Shown: positions 1 to 8,250 of the stretch, piece after piece | How positions within the stretch are numbered: the stretch's first letter is position 1 | Layout of the letters: each line of letters starts with the position of its first letter | Assembly: GCF_004364435.1 (NCBI RefSeq) | Contig: NZ_SOCT01000001.1 | Location: forward strand, 558,001-622,000 | Source of the DNA: Pseudomonas sp. LP_7_YM | Lineage (GTDB): Bacteria; Pseudomonadota; Gammaproteobacteria; Pseudomonadales; Pseudomonadaceae | Length of the DNA stretch: 64,000 nt | Direction: 5' to 3' | Translations under genes and position numbers: made by a program | The notes under the pieces: generated by a model | Databases searched by the model: none | The model's input: only the letters and a program-made list of their open reading frames with translations | What the model was told of the DNA's origin: nothing

Positions 1-3000
1 GATTATCCGTGGCAGGAACCACAGGTATTGCCCCGCGTGGCGATTTACCACCCGCGCAAGGCCAGTGCGCAGCTTGGCGACTGGCAGGCGGACTGGCGCG
101 CCGATCACCCTGTGGCCGCAGTGCTGTTCTACCGCTCACACCTGCAGGCCGCCAATACGGGTTTTATCGATGTGTTCTGCGAACGGCTGTTGGGGCAGGG
201 CTTGAATCCGCTGCCCATCGCGGTAGCCAGCCTTAAAGAGCCCGCTTGCCTCGACGCCGTACAGGACTGGCTGGACGAGACTGCGTGCGAGGTCATCCTC
301 AATACCACCGGGTTTGCCCAATCCAGTCCAGAGGCTCCGCACCTGCGGCCATTTCGTCGCAATATTGCGGTCATTCAAGCGATCTGCGCTCAGGATAACG
401 AACTGGCCTGGCAAGCCAGCGAGCAAGGCCTTGGGTCTCGCGATCTGGCTATGCACATCGCCCTGCCTGAACTGGACGGGCGCATCATCAGCCGGCCCAT
501 CAGTTTCAAGGACCTGGCCTGGTACAGCGAGCGCAGCCAGTCCGACGTGGTGTGCTACCGAGCCCAGCCAGAACGCATGAGTTTTGTTGCCGAACTGGCC
601 CGGCGCTGGGTACTGCTTGCACGTACGGCCAACGTCGACAAGCGGGTGGCACTGATCCTGGCCAACTATCCGACCCGTGACGGGCGCATCGGCAACGGCG
701 TCGGCCTGGATACCCCGGCGTCCGCACTGAACATACTCCAGGCGATGCAGCATGATGGCTATCGCGTTGAAGGACTGCCGGAAAATGGCACTGCACTGAT
801 TCACGCGCTGCTCGGCGGCGTGACCAACGACCCGGACAGTCTCGATCAGCGTCCATGCCATCAGAGCATGGGCATGGCTGATTATCTGGAGATGTTCCAA
901 ACCCTTCCCGAGGCAAACCGCGCCGCCGTCATGGAGCGCTGGGGGGCGCCGCAGCAAGATCCGATGTGCCGCAGCGGACGGATGATGATCGCTGGCCTGC
1001 GTTTTGGCCTGATATTCGTTGGTATTCAACCGGCCAGGGGCTACGGCGTCGACCACAGCGCGGTCTACCACGACCCCGATCTGGTGCCGCCCCATGGCTA
1101 TCTGGCGTTTTATTTCTGGCTGCGGAAAACCTACGGCGCCCATGCCGTGATCCATGTGGGCAAGCACGGCAATCTGGAATGGCTGCCTGGCAAAGGTGTG
1201 GGGCTCTCAGAGCATTGCTGGCCGGATGCGATTCTCGGCGCGATGCCCAATATTTATCCTTTTATCGTCAATGATCCGGGTGAGGGCGCACAGGCCAAAC
1301 GGCGTACGCAGGCGGTCATCATCGACCACCTGATGCCGCCACTGACCCGGGCAGAAACCTACGGCCCGTTGCGTGATCTGGAGTTGCTGGCAGACGAGTA
1401 TTACGAAGCGCAACTGCTCGACCCGCGCCGCGCGCGTGAGCTGCAAAAGGACATCCTCAAGCTGGTTCGCGACACCCATATCGACCGCGAACTGGCCTTG
1501 GACATGGACAGTGACCCCGATGCCGCCATCTGGTTGCCACGGCTCGACACTTACCTGTGTGATCTGAAGGAATCGCAGATTCGCGATGGGTTGCACGTGT
1601 TCGGTGAATCCCCAAGCGGGCGACTGCGCACCGATACGTTGTTGGCGATTCTAAGGGTGCCGCGAGGTGATGGCCGCGGTGCAAATGCCAGTGTGGTGCG
1701 CGCACTAAGTAATGCGTTAGGCCTGGGCTTCGACCCGTTGGACTGCGACTTGGGCGAGCCGTGGACGGGGCCAAAACCTCAAGCATTACATGAAGTCAGC
1801 ATCGAACCCTGGCGTACGGTGGGTGACACCCGCGAGCGCCTGGAGCTTTATGCAGGGCGTTTGATTGAGCAAATTCTGAATGGTTTCTCGAAAAATAATG
1901 AATTAGAAAACAACGAGTTAAGCGATATTTTTAATGCGTTGAAAGAGGTTGTCGCGCCTCGACTGGACCGTTGCGGGCTCGCAGAAACGCGCGGTTTGCT
2001 GGATGCCCTGAAGGGACGTTTTGTGCCGGCCGGGCCCAGCGGCGCGCCCAGTCGCGGGCGGCTGGATGTATTGCCTACGGGGAGGAATTTCTTCTCGGTC
2101 GACGTGCGCAACCTGCCAACCGTAACCGCGTGGCGTATCGGCTTCCAGTCAGCAAATCTGTTACTGGAGAGGCACTTACAGGACAACGGCGACTATTTAC
2201 GTCAACTTGGATTGTCGGTGTGGGGCACGGCAACCATGCGCACAGGTGGCGATGATATCGCTCAGGCGATGGCGCTGATGGGTGTGCGTCCGGTGTGGGC
2301 CACAGGTAGCCAGCGGGTGGATGATTTCGAAATTCTGCCGCTGAGCCTGCTGGACCGCCCACGGGTCGATGTCACTCTGCGGGTATCAGGTTTTTTTCGC
2401 GACGCCTTCGCCAACCTTATTCGTTTGTTCGATGCGGCGGTACAGGCGGTGGCGGCGCTCGATGAGCCGGACGAGATGAATCCGCTTGCAGCACGCGTAC
2501 GCCAGGAGCGCGAGCAACTGGAGCGCGACGGTATCAGTCCCGAGCAAGCGAGCAGACAGGCAGGCTGGCGAATCTTCGGTGCCAAGCCGGGGGCCTACGG
2601 CGCCGGGGTTCAGAACGCCATCGATGGCCGTTTATGGCAGACCCGCGCCGATCTGGCCCAGGTTTATCTGAACTGGGGCGGTTACGCCTACGGTGCGGCA
2701 GATGAAGGCACGCCAGCGCGGGACGATTTTGCCAGGCGTCTGGGGCAGGTCCAAGCCGTGGTGCAGAATCAGGACAATCGGGAACACGACCTGCTGGACT
2801 CCAACGACTATTACCAGTTTCAAGGCGGGATGCTTGCCGCCGTGGAAAGCCTCAGCGGCCAGAAAATCGCGAGTTATCACGGTGATCATAGTCAGCCTGA
2901 CCTGCCGAAGATTCGCAGCCTCAAGGAAGAATTGAATCGTGTGGTGCGCTCACGCGCGGCCAATCCGAAATGGATCGAAGGGGTCAAGCGACACGGTTAC

Positions 3001-3270
3001 AAAGGCGCATTCGAAATGGCGGCGACCGTGGACTTCCTGTTCGCCTTCGACGCCACCACCGAGCTGATAGACAATCACCAGTACGCCTTGCTCGCCGATG
3101 CCTATCTGCTTGATCCTTCGACGCGCGAGTTCATCCAGCAGCACAACCCGGATGCACTGCGCGACATGACCGAACGCCTGCTGGAAGCTCAGCAGCGCGG
3201 ATTATGGGAGGAGCCGGGCGAGTATCGCCAGGCATTGGAGAGTCTGTTGCTGGATATGGAAGAGACATGA
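1..3270 (+). CDS. cobN: Cobaltochelatase subunit CobN (5' end outside window)
   Basis: The reading frame is open from base 1, so the N-terminus is missing; about 1,089 residues to the TGA are present, against roughly 1,250 in the family. It belongs to the CobN/ChlH/BchH large-subunit family, which binds the corrin or porphyrin substrate and, with an AAA+ motor, inserts Co2+ into hydrogenobyrinic acid a,c-diamide in aerobic cobalamin synthesis in the cytoplasm. The family signature GKHGNLEWLPGKGVGLSE is present near base 1160, and the C-terminal WIEGVKRHGYKGAFEMA block near base 2970 is typical. The next genes encode the AAA+ and VWA chelatase parts, which supports a cobalt chelatase role. A 194-bp gap separates it from them, so they may not share a transcript. 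Confidence 0.95.
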   Translation, partial: DYPWQEPQVLPRVAIYHPRKASAQLGDWQADWRADHPVAAVLFYRSHLQAANTGFIDVFCERLLGQGLNPLPIAVASLKEPACLDAVQDWLDETACEVILNTTGFAQSSPEAPHLRPFRRNIAVIQAICAQDNELAWQASEQGLGSRDLAMHIALPELDGRIISRPISFKDLAWYSERSQSDVVCYRAQPERMSFVAELARRWVLLARTANVDKRVALILANYPTRDGRIGNGVGLDTPASALNILQAMQHDGYRVEGLPENGTALIHALLGGVTNDPDSLDQRPCHQSMGMADYLEMFQTLPEANRAAVMERWGAPQQDPMCRSGRMMIAGLRFGLIFVGIQPARGYGVDHSAVYHDPDLVPPHGYLAFYFWLRKTYGAHAVIHVGKHGNLEWLPGKGVGLSEHCWPDAILGAMPNIYPFIVNDPGEGAQAKRRTQAVIIDHLMPPLTRAETYGPLRDLELLADEYYEAQLLDPRRARELQKDILKLVRDTHIDRELALDMDSDPDAAIWLPRLDTYLCDLKESQIRDGLHVFGESPSGRLRTDTLLAILRVPRGDGRGANASVVRALSNALGLGFDPLDCDLGEPWTGPKPQALHEVSIEPWRTVGDTRERLELYAGRLIEQILNGFSKNNELENNELSDIFNALKEVVAPRLDRCGLAETRGLLDALKGRFVPAGPSGAPSRGRLDVLPTGRNFFSVDVRNLPTVTAWRIGFQSANLLLERHLQDNGDYLRQLGLSVWGTATMRTGGDDIAQAMALMGVRPVWATGSQRVDDFEILPLSLLDRPRVDVTLRVSGFFRDAFANLIRLFDAAVQAVAALDEPDEMNPLAARVRQEREQLERDGISPEQASRQAGWRIFGAKPGAYGAGVQNAIDGRLWQTRADLAQVYLNWGGYAYGAADEGTPARDDFARRLGQVQAVVQNQDNREHDLLDSNDYYQFQGGMLAAVESLSGQKIASYHGDHSQPDLPKIRSLKEELNRVVRSRAANPKWIEGVKRHGYKGAFEMAATVDFLFAFDATTELIDNHQYALLADAYLLDPSTREFIQQHNPDALRDMTERLLEAQQRGLWEEPGEYRQALESLLLDMEET

Positions 3271-3315
3271 ATTTCCTGGTGTCCAGGAATGGATCAAGCT
3301 TGACGCAATTCAACC

Positions 3316-3398
3316 ATTGGCAAACGGATTTATTCGCGAAAGTCATCAGCGATCCAGATGTGTCGTTTGTCAGATGTCTTTGCGAATGAATGTGTCCC
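3316..3398. repeat. Imperfect inverted repeat between cobN and chlI
   Basis: The arms TTATTCGCGAAAGTCATC and GATGTCTTTGCGAATGAA can pair with a few mismatches around a central spacer. The ATTCGCGAA/GCGAATGAAT words recur in the inverted repeat at 43336-43425, so this is probably a degenerate copy of a dispersed Pseudomonas intergenic repeat. The rest of the 3271-3464 gap shows nothing else clear. Confidence 0.4.
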
Positions 3399-3464
3399 CA
3401 CCGGGGTATTTCACCGCTGCAACCCTGTGTAATCAGACCATAACCGGAATCCGAGCCCAAACCC

Positions 3465-4472
3465 ATGACCGACATCCCTCATTTTCCCCTCGCCGCAGTA
3501 GTCGGCGCTGATGAGTTGAAGCTAGCGCTGTGCCTTACTGCCATTGATCCGAAGATCGGCGGTGTGCTCATCGAGGGACCACGCGGTATGGCCAAGTCGA
3601 CGCTGGCGCGGGGATTGGCGGATCTGCTGGTCAGCGGGCAGTTCGTCACCTTGCCACTGGGCGCCACCGAGGAACGCCTGATCGGCACGCTGGACCTGGA
3701 CGCCGCGCTGGGCGAAGGCCGCGCACGATTTTCACCGGGGGTACTGGCCAATGCGGACGGCGGGGTGCTGTATGTCGACGAGGTCAACCTGTTGCCCGAC
3801 CATCTGGTGGATCTGCTGCTGGATGTGGCTGCCAGCGGGGTCAACAGAGTGGAACGCGACGGCATCTCTCATCGCCACCCGGCGCGCTTCGTCCTGATCG
3901 GCACCATGAATCCCGAAGAAGGCGAGCTACGCCCGCAACTGCTCGACCGCTTTGGGCTCAATGTCGCCCTCAGCGGGCAGACCCTGCCTGAGCAACGTGG
4001 GCAGATCATTCGCCGCAGGCTGGCGTTCGACTGCGCACCCGAAGCGTTCTGTCAGCAGTGGGCTGATCAACAGCACGCGCTGAGGGCTCGCTGTGAGGCT
4101 GCTCGTGGACGGCTACCGACCATTGAACTGGATGACACGAGCCTTGCGATCATCACCGAGCGCTGCTACGGCGCAGGCGTCGACGGCCTGAGGGCTGATC
4201 TGGTCTGGTTGCGCGCATCGAGAGCGCATGCCGCCTGGCGTGGCGCTGTGGAGATTGCGCTTGAGGATATCGACGCAGTGGCCGAGTTTGCGTTGAGGCA
4301 CCGTCGTCGTGGTATTCAGCCGCAGCAGCAGCCACCTTCCACATCGGACAGTCCGCCCCCATCGCCAGGTGCATCAGCGCAGCAAGCTGAAGGCAACTGG
4401 GGTGAAATGCCTGCTCCAGCAGTCGCCACCGGCGCACGTCGCGAAGTGCCCCACTGGCCAAAAAAGCCCTAG
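3465..4472 (+). CDS. ChlI-type AAA+ chelatase subunit, short (zero-frame) product of a ChlI/ChlD gene
   Basis: This 335-residue AAA+ ATPase of the magnesium/cobalt chelatase ChlI/BchI/CobS type powers metal insertion by CobN. The Walker A region EGPRGMAKST lies near residue 38, Walker B LYVDEVNLL near residue 105, and a sensor segment GTMNPEEGELRPQLLDRFG follows near residue 145. After residue about 285 comes a Pro/Gln/Ser-rich linker ending WPKKP and TAG. The linker and the stop sit where longer ChlD proteins continue into a VWA domain, and that domain is encoded directly downstream in the -1 frame. The site CCA AAA AAG plus a perfect downstream hairpin suggests that some ribosomes shift into that frame, giving a fusion of about 555 residues; those that do not shift give this short form. 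The ATG start has only a weak ribosome binding site. Confidence 0.9.
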   Translation: MTDIPHFPLAAVVGADELKLALCLTAIDPKIGGVLIEGPRGMAKSTLARGLADLLVSGQFVTLPLGATEERLIGTLDLDAALGEGRARFSPGVLANADGGVLYVDEVNLLPDHLVDLLLDVAASGVNRVERDGISHRHPARFVLIGTMNPEEGELRPQLLDRFGLNVALSGQTLPEQRGQIIRRRLAFDCAPEAFCQQWADQQHALRARCEAARGRLPTIELDDTSLAIITERCYGAGVDGLRADLVWLRASRAHAAWRGAVEIALEDIDAVAEFALRHRRRGIQPQQQPPSTSDSPPPSPGASAQQAEGNWGEMPAPAVATGARREVPHWPKKP

Positions 4473-4507
4473 GCATCCGCCCCCGCCAGTCAACGGGGGC
4501 GGATGCC
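4460..4507 (+). promoter_or_regulatory. Candidate programmed -1 ribosomal frameshift signal (slippery heptamer plus hairpin)
   Basis: Positions 4460-4466 read A AAA AAG in the zero frame, the most efficient -1 slippery heptamer known in bacteria (used in dnaX). The zero-frame TAG is at 4470-4472. A perfect 14-bp inverted repeat follows: GGCATCCGCCCCCG at 4472-4485 and its complement at 4494-4507, with an 8-base loop. Only five bases lie between slippery site and stem. Slippage would join the ChlI part to the VWA part at 4466. The hairpin has no T-run, so it is not a standard terminator. Confidence 0.75.
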
Positions 4508-5131
4508 AGCCCTAGACCGGGCAGCCTTGGCGGCGGGAAAAGTGGAGCGCCTCGGTCGGGTATCGACGGCGCCATCGCCTGGGTGCCGACTCTGCTGCGT
4601 GGTCGCCCGCAACGTCGTGCGGATCTGGTGCGCCAGCCACGAACCCGACGCGAGCAGGCGTTATGGTTAGTGATCGTCGACGCTTCGGCTTCTACCCGAC
4701 GCAACCAGTCCTTGAGTCTGGCCAAAGGCCTGCTGGCGCAACTGTTCGACGACGCTTACCGGCAACGAGCACGGCTGGCGCTGCTGACCGCCAGCGGCGG
4801 CAGCCCGAACTGGCAGCATCATGGGCTCAAGGCCGGTTCTGCGTGGCAACCCTGGCTTGAAACGTTGGGCGCAGGCGGCGGCACTCCGATGCTCGAAGCC
4901 ATCGAGCAGGCGCATGACTGGCTGCAAATGCGGCGTAAACGCTATCCGGCGCAAGTGCAGCGGGTCTTGATTCTTACCGATGGTCGAGTCAAGGCAGTCC
5001 AGCCTTTGAAGGCCCTGGGTTGCTCTGCTGTGCTGATTGATATCGAGCGCGGGCCGATTCGGCTAGGCAGGGCGCTCGAATTGGCCCGTCAAATGGGTGC
5101 TGAGTACAAGCACATCGATGACTTGCAATAG
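4466..5131 (+). CDS. VWA (ChlD/CobT-like) domain read in the -1 frame after ChlI; separate start possible at GTG 4583
   Basis: This frame is open from before the slippery site to 5131 and encodes about 221 residues after the shift. A Gly/Ser/Arg-rich linker is followed by GIDGAIAWVPTLLRG, the conserved lead-in to the VWA domain of ChlD-type proteins, then VIVDASASTRRNQSLS, a MIDAS-like motif (DxSxS), and LILTDGRVK near the end. VWA subunits dock on the AAA+ ring and the CobN subunit in chelatases. No ATG with a ribosome binding site precedes the domain; the first possible independent start is GTG 4583, which would cut the lead-in. The lack of a good start supports synthesis as a frameshifted extension of the upstream protein. 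Independent initiation at 4583 is the alternative. Confidence 0.8.
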   Translation, partial: ALGIRPRQSTGADASPRPGSLGGGKSGAPRSGIDGAIAWVPTLLRGRPQRRADLVRQPRTRREQALWLVIVDASASTRRNQSLSLAKGLLAQLFDDAYRQRARLALLTASGGSPNWQHHGLKAGSAWQPWLETLGAGGGTPMLEAIEQAHDWLQMRRKRYPAQVQRVLILTDGRVKAVQPLKALGCSAVLIDIERGPIRLGRALELARQMGAEYKHIDDLQ

Positions 5132-5164
5132 GGCGAGCCCGGTCCGGTCGCTATCAGGTCCGCC

Positions 5165-5431
5165 TTATGCAGGCATGGTCCATGGCTCGAGACTGTAGCC
5201 TTCGCCGCTGATTTCGGCGCGAGCCTGTTCGAGAAATTGCGCCAACTGTTTTGGGTCGCAATAGGCGCTGCTGGGAATCTGTTTGCGGCCGATACGGGTG
5301 CTGGTGCGGTCAACGACGGTCAGGCTGAGTTCGCCGTTACCGTCTTGGGGAGCCCAGGCAACGCATCGAAAGGGTTCAAATGCGTGACCGGCAATCAGCA
5401 GGGCGTCGTTAAAGCGCAAAGGGGCGTTCAT
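5165..5431 (-). CDS. Conserved hypothetical protein, 88 aa
   Basis: I do not recognise a named family. The product is a compact 88-residue soluble protein without signal peptide or membrane segment; the N-terminal part is beta-rich (ELSLTVVDRTSTRIGRKQIP) and the C-terminal half has a short helix (PKQLAQFLEQARAEI). Start ATG 5431 has GAGGA about eight bases upstream. It converges on the chelatase gene with a 33-bp gap. Codon use is typical of the region, so it is likely a real gene. Confidence 0.65.
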   Translation of the reverse strand: MNAPLRFNDALLIAGHAFEPFRCVAWAPQDGNGELSLTVVDRTSTRIGRKQIPSSAYCDPKQLAQFLEQARAEISGEGYSLEPWTMPA

Positions 5432-5820
5432 GGAGGGTCCTCAAGTGCCCGTATCAGTTCAATGACCGCCGGCGGGCTTCCCGGCGGTTGGTTACTTCTA
5501 CTGATGACCTGCGCCGGGGGAGAAGTCACACCCGCTTTCACTTTTTGTCCAATTAATGATTTTTTCACGACGTTTTCTTTCGCAAGACTTACGGCCTCAC
5601 AACTGGATGCGAGTGATATTCCACTGGCGCGCTTTCCTGACAGTTCCTTCATCAACACCTTCCTGACCGGCGTAAGCACTATTCGCTATTACATATAGAG
5701 TAAAACGGTCCAAGCATGTGTCAAAAAATTGCTAATGTAAGGTCAGAGTCGTTAACACTCTGTTTCTGAGAGTTTTTATTTTTTGAAACGTGCTTGAATC
5801 CCGGCGCGAAGGAATCTGTC
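5432..5820. other. Intergenic region upstream of two divergent genes
   Basis: About 390 bp separate the 88-aa gene (minus) from the sigma-54-type regulator (plus), so both promoters should be here. An 8-bp inverted repeat (ACCGCCGG/CCGGCGGT, 5465-5488) lies 34 bp upstream of the minus-strand start. The half nearer the regulator is AT-rich. A frame of 83 codons on the minus strand (5679-5428) overlaps the next start but does not look like a protein. Confidence 0.4.
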
Positions 5821-7140
5821 ATGCATGAACCGGCATCAATCCGCCGTCTGTTAATGGTAGAACCCTGCGATGAATGCTTGCGCCTGATCCCCGGCTTGCG
5901 AACCGTGGGCTGGGAGGTAACCAGCTGTGCATTGGAGTCTGCGGCCGCGCAGCTCTGCGATGTTGGAGTGATCCGCTTGACGCGACAACATCTGGAACAG
6001 CCTCAGCTGATCGAAGACCTGATCAGTAGCAGCCAGGCCGAGTGGATTGCGCTGCTTAGCGCCGATGACCTACGGAGTGAGCTGATCGGCGATTTCGTCT
6101 GCGAATGGTTTTCAGACTTCCATGCGGTGCCCATGGATCTTGCAAGGGTTCAGCTTGCAATCGGGCGCGCGTACGGCGTGGCACGCCTGCGCTCACAAGG
6201 CACCCGATACAGCAATGGGCCCGGGCATCAAATGCTGGGCGAGAGCAGGCCCGTCCGCGAGCTGCGCCGGTTGCTGAGCAAGCTGGCGCCGACCGAATCG
6301 CCTGTGCTGATCAGGGGGGAGGCCGGCACTGGCAAAGAGATGGCGGCGCACACCTTGCATAAGCATTCCCGGCGCAGCGCTCAACCGTTCGTGTCAATCA
6401 ACTGCGGCGCTGTCCCCGAGCACCAATTACAGGCCCAATTGTTCGGTTCTGAAACACAGAGCCTGGAGGGGAATCAGCAACGCCAGCCGGGGCAGATGGA
6501 GGCAGCCCATGGCGGTACGCTGTTTCTTGACGAGATCAGCTACCTGCCACTGGACGTGCAGGCCAATCTGCTGCGTTTTCTACAGGATCGGCATGTTGAT
6601 ACCGGTTCGCAGCGGATCGTGGTGGATGTGCGCATTCTCGCGTCGACCCGTGTGGATCTTGAGGCAGCGATTCGCAGGGGACGCTTTCGCGAAGATCTTT
6701 ATTATCGACTCAATGTCCTGCAGGTGGGAACGGCGCCGTTACGCGAGCGACAGGGTGATCTGACGTTGCTCGCTAACCACTTTGCCCACTTCTACCGCCA
6801 GGAAAACGGGGGCCGTACACGTAGTTTCAGCCAGGACGCGCTGGTCGCCATGGGCAAGCATGACTGGCCGGGCAATGTCCGTGAACTGAAAAACCGTGTG
6901 CGTCGCGCTCAGGTGCTGGCTGAAGGGCGGCAGATTGAAGCGGTCGACTTAGGGTTGTTGGGTGAAGAAGAAATCAGTTCAAGCATCGGTACACTGGATG
7001 AGTACAAACGCCGTGCAGAGCGTCAGGCGCTGTGCGACGTGCTGACTCGTCACAGTGACAACCTCAGCGTTGCAGCGAAGGTACTGGGTATTTCCAGACC
7101 GACGTTTTATCGACTCTTGCACAAGCATCAGATTCGCTAA
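5821..7140 (+). CDS. Sigma-54-activator-like regulator lacking the GAFTGA loop
   Basis: A 439-residue protein with the layout of a bacterial enhancer-binding protein. An N-terminal domain of about 130 residues lacks clear receiver phosphorylation residues and resembles VpsR-type domains. The AAA+ domain follows, with Walker A GEAGTGKE near residue 165, Walker B GGTLFLDEI near 237 and the arginine-finger segment FREDLYYRLN. A Fis-type helix-turn-helix (SVAAKVLGISRPTFYRLL) forms the C-terminus. Where GAFTGA should be, after LFG, the protein has SETQSLEGNQQ. That loop contacts sigma-54 in the family, so this protein probably does not activate sigma-54 promoters and may act on sigma-70 promoters or as a repressor. 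Start ATG 5821 has AAGGA at a good distance; TTG 5794 is in frame but has a poorer site. Target genes cannot be read from the context. Confidence 0.85.
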   Translation: MHEPASIRRLLMVEPCDECLRLIPGLRTVGWEVTSCALESAAAQLCDVGVIRLTRQHLEQPQLIEDLISSSQAEWIALLSADDLRSELIGDFVCEWFSDFHAVPMDLARVQLAIGRAYGVARLRSQGTRYSNGPGHQMLGESRPVRELRRLLSKLAPTESPVLIRGEAGTGKEMAAHTLHKHSRRSAQPFVSINCGAVPEHQLQAQLFGSETQSLEGNQQRQPGQMEAAHGGTLFLDEISYLPLDVQANLLRFLQDRHVDTGSQRIVVDVRILASTRVDLEAAIRRGRFREDLYYRLNVLQVGTAPLRERQGDLTLLANHFAHFYRQENGGRTRSFSQDALVAMGKHDWPGNVRELKNRVRRAQVLAEGRQIEAVDLGLLGEEEISSSIGTLDEYKRRAERQALCDVLTRHSDNLSVAAKVLGISRPTFYRLLHKHQIR

Positions 7141-7153
7141 GTGGCCTGCGCAG

Positions 7154-7681
7154 TCAGTCTACGGTCAATAAATGCTCCACCGCTTTCAGGGCCTGGTCCT
7201 TGCGGTCACTCCAGCTTCCTTCGAACACTTCGTAACGCTGAGCATGGCCGTCGAGCCAGCCTTTACTGGCGTCGAAGAATGCCTGTCGTTCGGCCAGTAG
7301 CGGTTGGCAGCGCTGACCGTCGCCGACCCACTCGACGTCTTTGGGGGATAGCAACAGGTGCAAGTCGTAACGTCGGACCAGCAGCTCCTGCTCCAACCAG
7401 GACGGGCAGTCGCCGAACAGCGCGTGACTCCACAGGATGTTGCTCAGCAGATGCGTGTCAAGGATCAACAGTTCAGGGGCGCGCGCGCGGGCGACGTCTT
7501 CCCGGCTCAACTGCCCTTGCGCAATGAGCGGGATGTCGGCGTAACAGGTGTCCCGCTGCTGCTCATTGATGAACTGGCGCACGTACTCCTCGACCAGCTC
7601 GCCACCGAATCGCCGCTGAATGTGTTCGGCCAGCCAGCTCTTGCCGCTGGACTCGGGTCCGGTCAATACCAGAACTTTCAT
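7154..7681 (-). CDS. NadR-like ATP-binding nicotinamide riboside kinase
   Basis: This 175-residue P-loop protein (GPESSGKS at residues 8-15) resembles the C-terminal ribosylnicotinamide kinase domain of NadR, with LVEEYVRQFI and the LLILDTHLLSN segment typical of that family. It would phosphorylate nicotinamide riboside to NMN in the cytoplasm. It begins six bases after the pnuC stop on the same strand, so uptake and phosphorylation are almost certainly co-expressed. The ATG at 7681 follows the pnuC stop directly and removes an upstream extension that would overlap pnuC. No NMN adenylyltransferase or NadR repressor domain is present. Confidence 0.85.
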   Translation of the reverse strand: MKVLVLTGPESSGKSWLAEHIQRRFGGELVEEYVRQFINEQQRDTCYADIPLIAQGQLSREDVARARAPELLILDTHLLSNILWSHALFGDCPSWLEQELLVRRYDLHLLLSPKDVEWVGDGQRCQPLLAERQAFFDASKGWLDGHAQRYEVFEGSWSDRKDQALKAVEHLLTVD

Positions 7682-7686
7682 GGGCT

Positions 7687-8250
7687 TCAACGCGCCAGCG
7701 CAGGGTCGGCACGCCAGTCGCGCCACCCTTGCACAGCGAGCAAGGTGAACAAGGCGTACAACGCCGCGGTGAGGTACAGCTCTTTATAAATGAACAGGCC
7801 GACAAAAATGACGTCCAGCACGATCCACAAGGGCCAGCACTGCACGCGCTTCTGTGCCATCCACACCTGCGCGACCAGGCTGAAACCGGTCAGCGTCGCG
7901 TCGAGCCAGGGCTGAGCTGCGTCGGTGAAATGCGCCATGGCGGCGCCGAGCGCCAGGCTCACCACTGCTCCAATGCCCAGGCTCACTAGCAGGGCGCTGC
8001 CGCCAAGGGAGGTCACCTGGCGCCCGCCCAAGGCCACACCGCGGCGAGTCCATTGCCACCAGCCATACAGTTGCAAGACGGCGTAGACCACCTGCAGCAG
8101 CATGTCCGAGTAGAGCTTCACGTCAAAAAAGATCCAGGTGTAGAGCAGCACCATTACCAGACCGATCGGCCAGCCCCACGGGTTTTGTTTGACTGTCAGC
8201 CAGACGGCGACGACACCGAGTGCAGCGGCAAACAGCTCAAGGCCGGACAT
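7687..8250 (-). CDS. pnuC: PnuC-type nicotinamide riboside transporter
   Basis: A 187-residue inner-membrane protein with about seven hydrophobic segments. The PnuC signature is visible: WGWPIGLVMVLLYTWIFFDVKLYSDMLLQ near the N-terminus and, later, YGWWQWTRRG and a WPLWIVLDVIFVGLFIYKELYLTA block. PnuC proteins allow facilitated uptake of nicotinamide riboside, trapped by phosphorylation; the kinase gene directly downstream fits. Related PnuT proteins carry thiamine, but I see no TPP riboswitch upstream and the neighbour is a NadR-like kinase, so the riboside assignment is preferred. Confidence 0.9.
   Translation of the reverse strand: MSGLELFAAALGVVAVWLTVKQNPWGWPIGLVMVLLYTWIFFDVKLYSDMLLQVVYAVLQLYGWWQWTRRGVALGGRQVTSLGGSALLVSLGIGAVVSLALGAAMAHFTDAAQPWLDATLTGFSLVAQVWMAQKRVQCWPLWIVLDVIFVGLFIYKELYLTAALYALFTLLAVQGWRDWRADPALAR

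Noticed and set aside
4472-4507. Hairpin after the ChlI stop as a transcription terminator
   Set aside because: No T-run follows and the coding frame continues; its distance from the slippery site fits frameshift stimulation better.
5428-5679. Minus-strand frame of 83 codons overlapping the start of the 88-aa gene by ATGA
   Set aside because: Composition looks non-coding and no ribosome binding site is seen; the overlap is probably chance in the promoter region.
7141-7527. Plus-strand frame antisense to the NadR-like kinase
   Set aside because: It is the complement of a well-supported gene; Arg/Pro-rich composition is that of a shadow frame.
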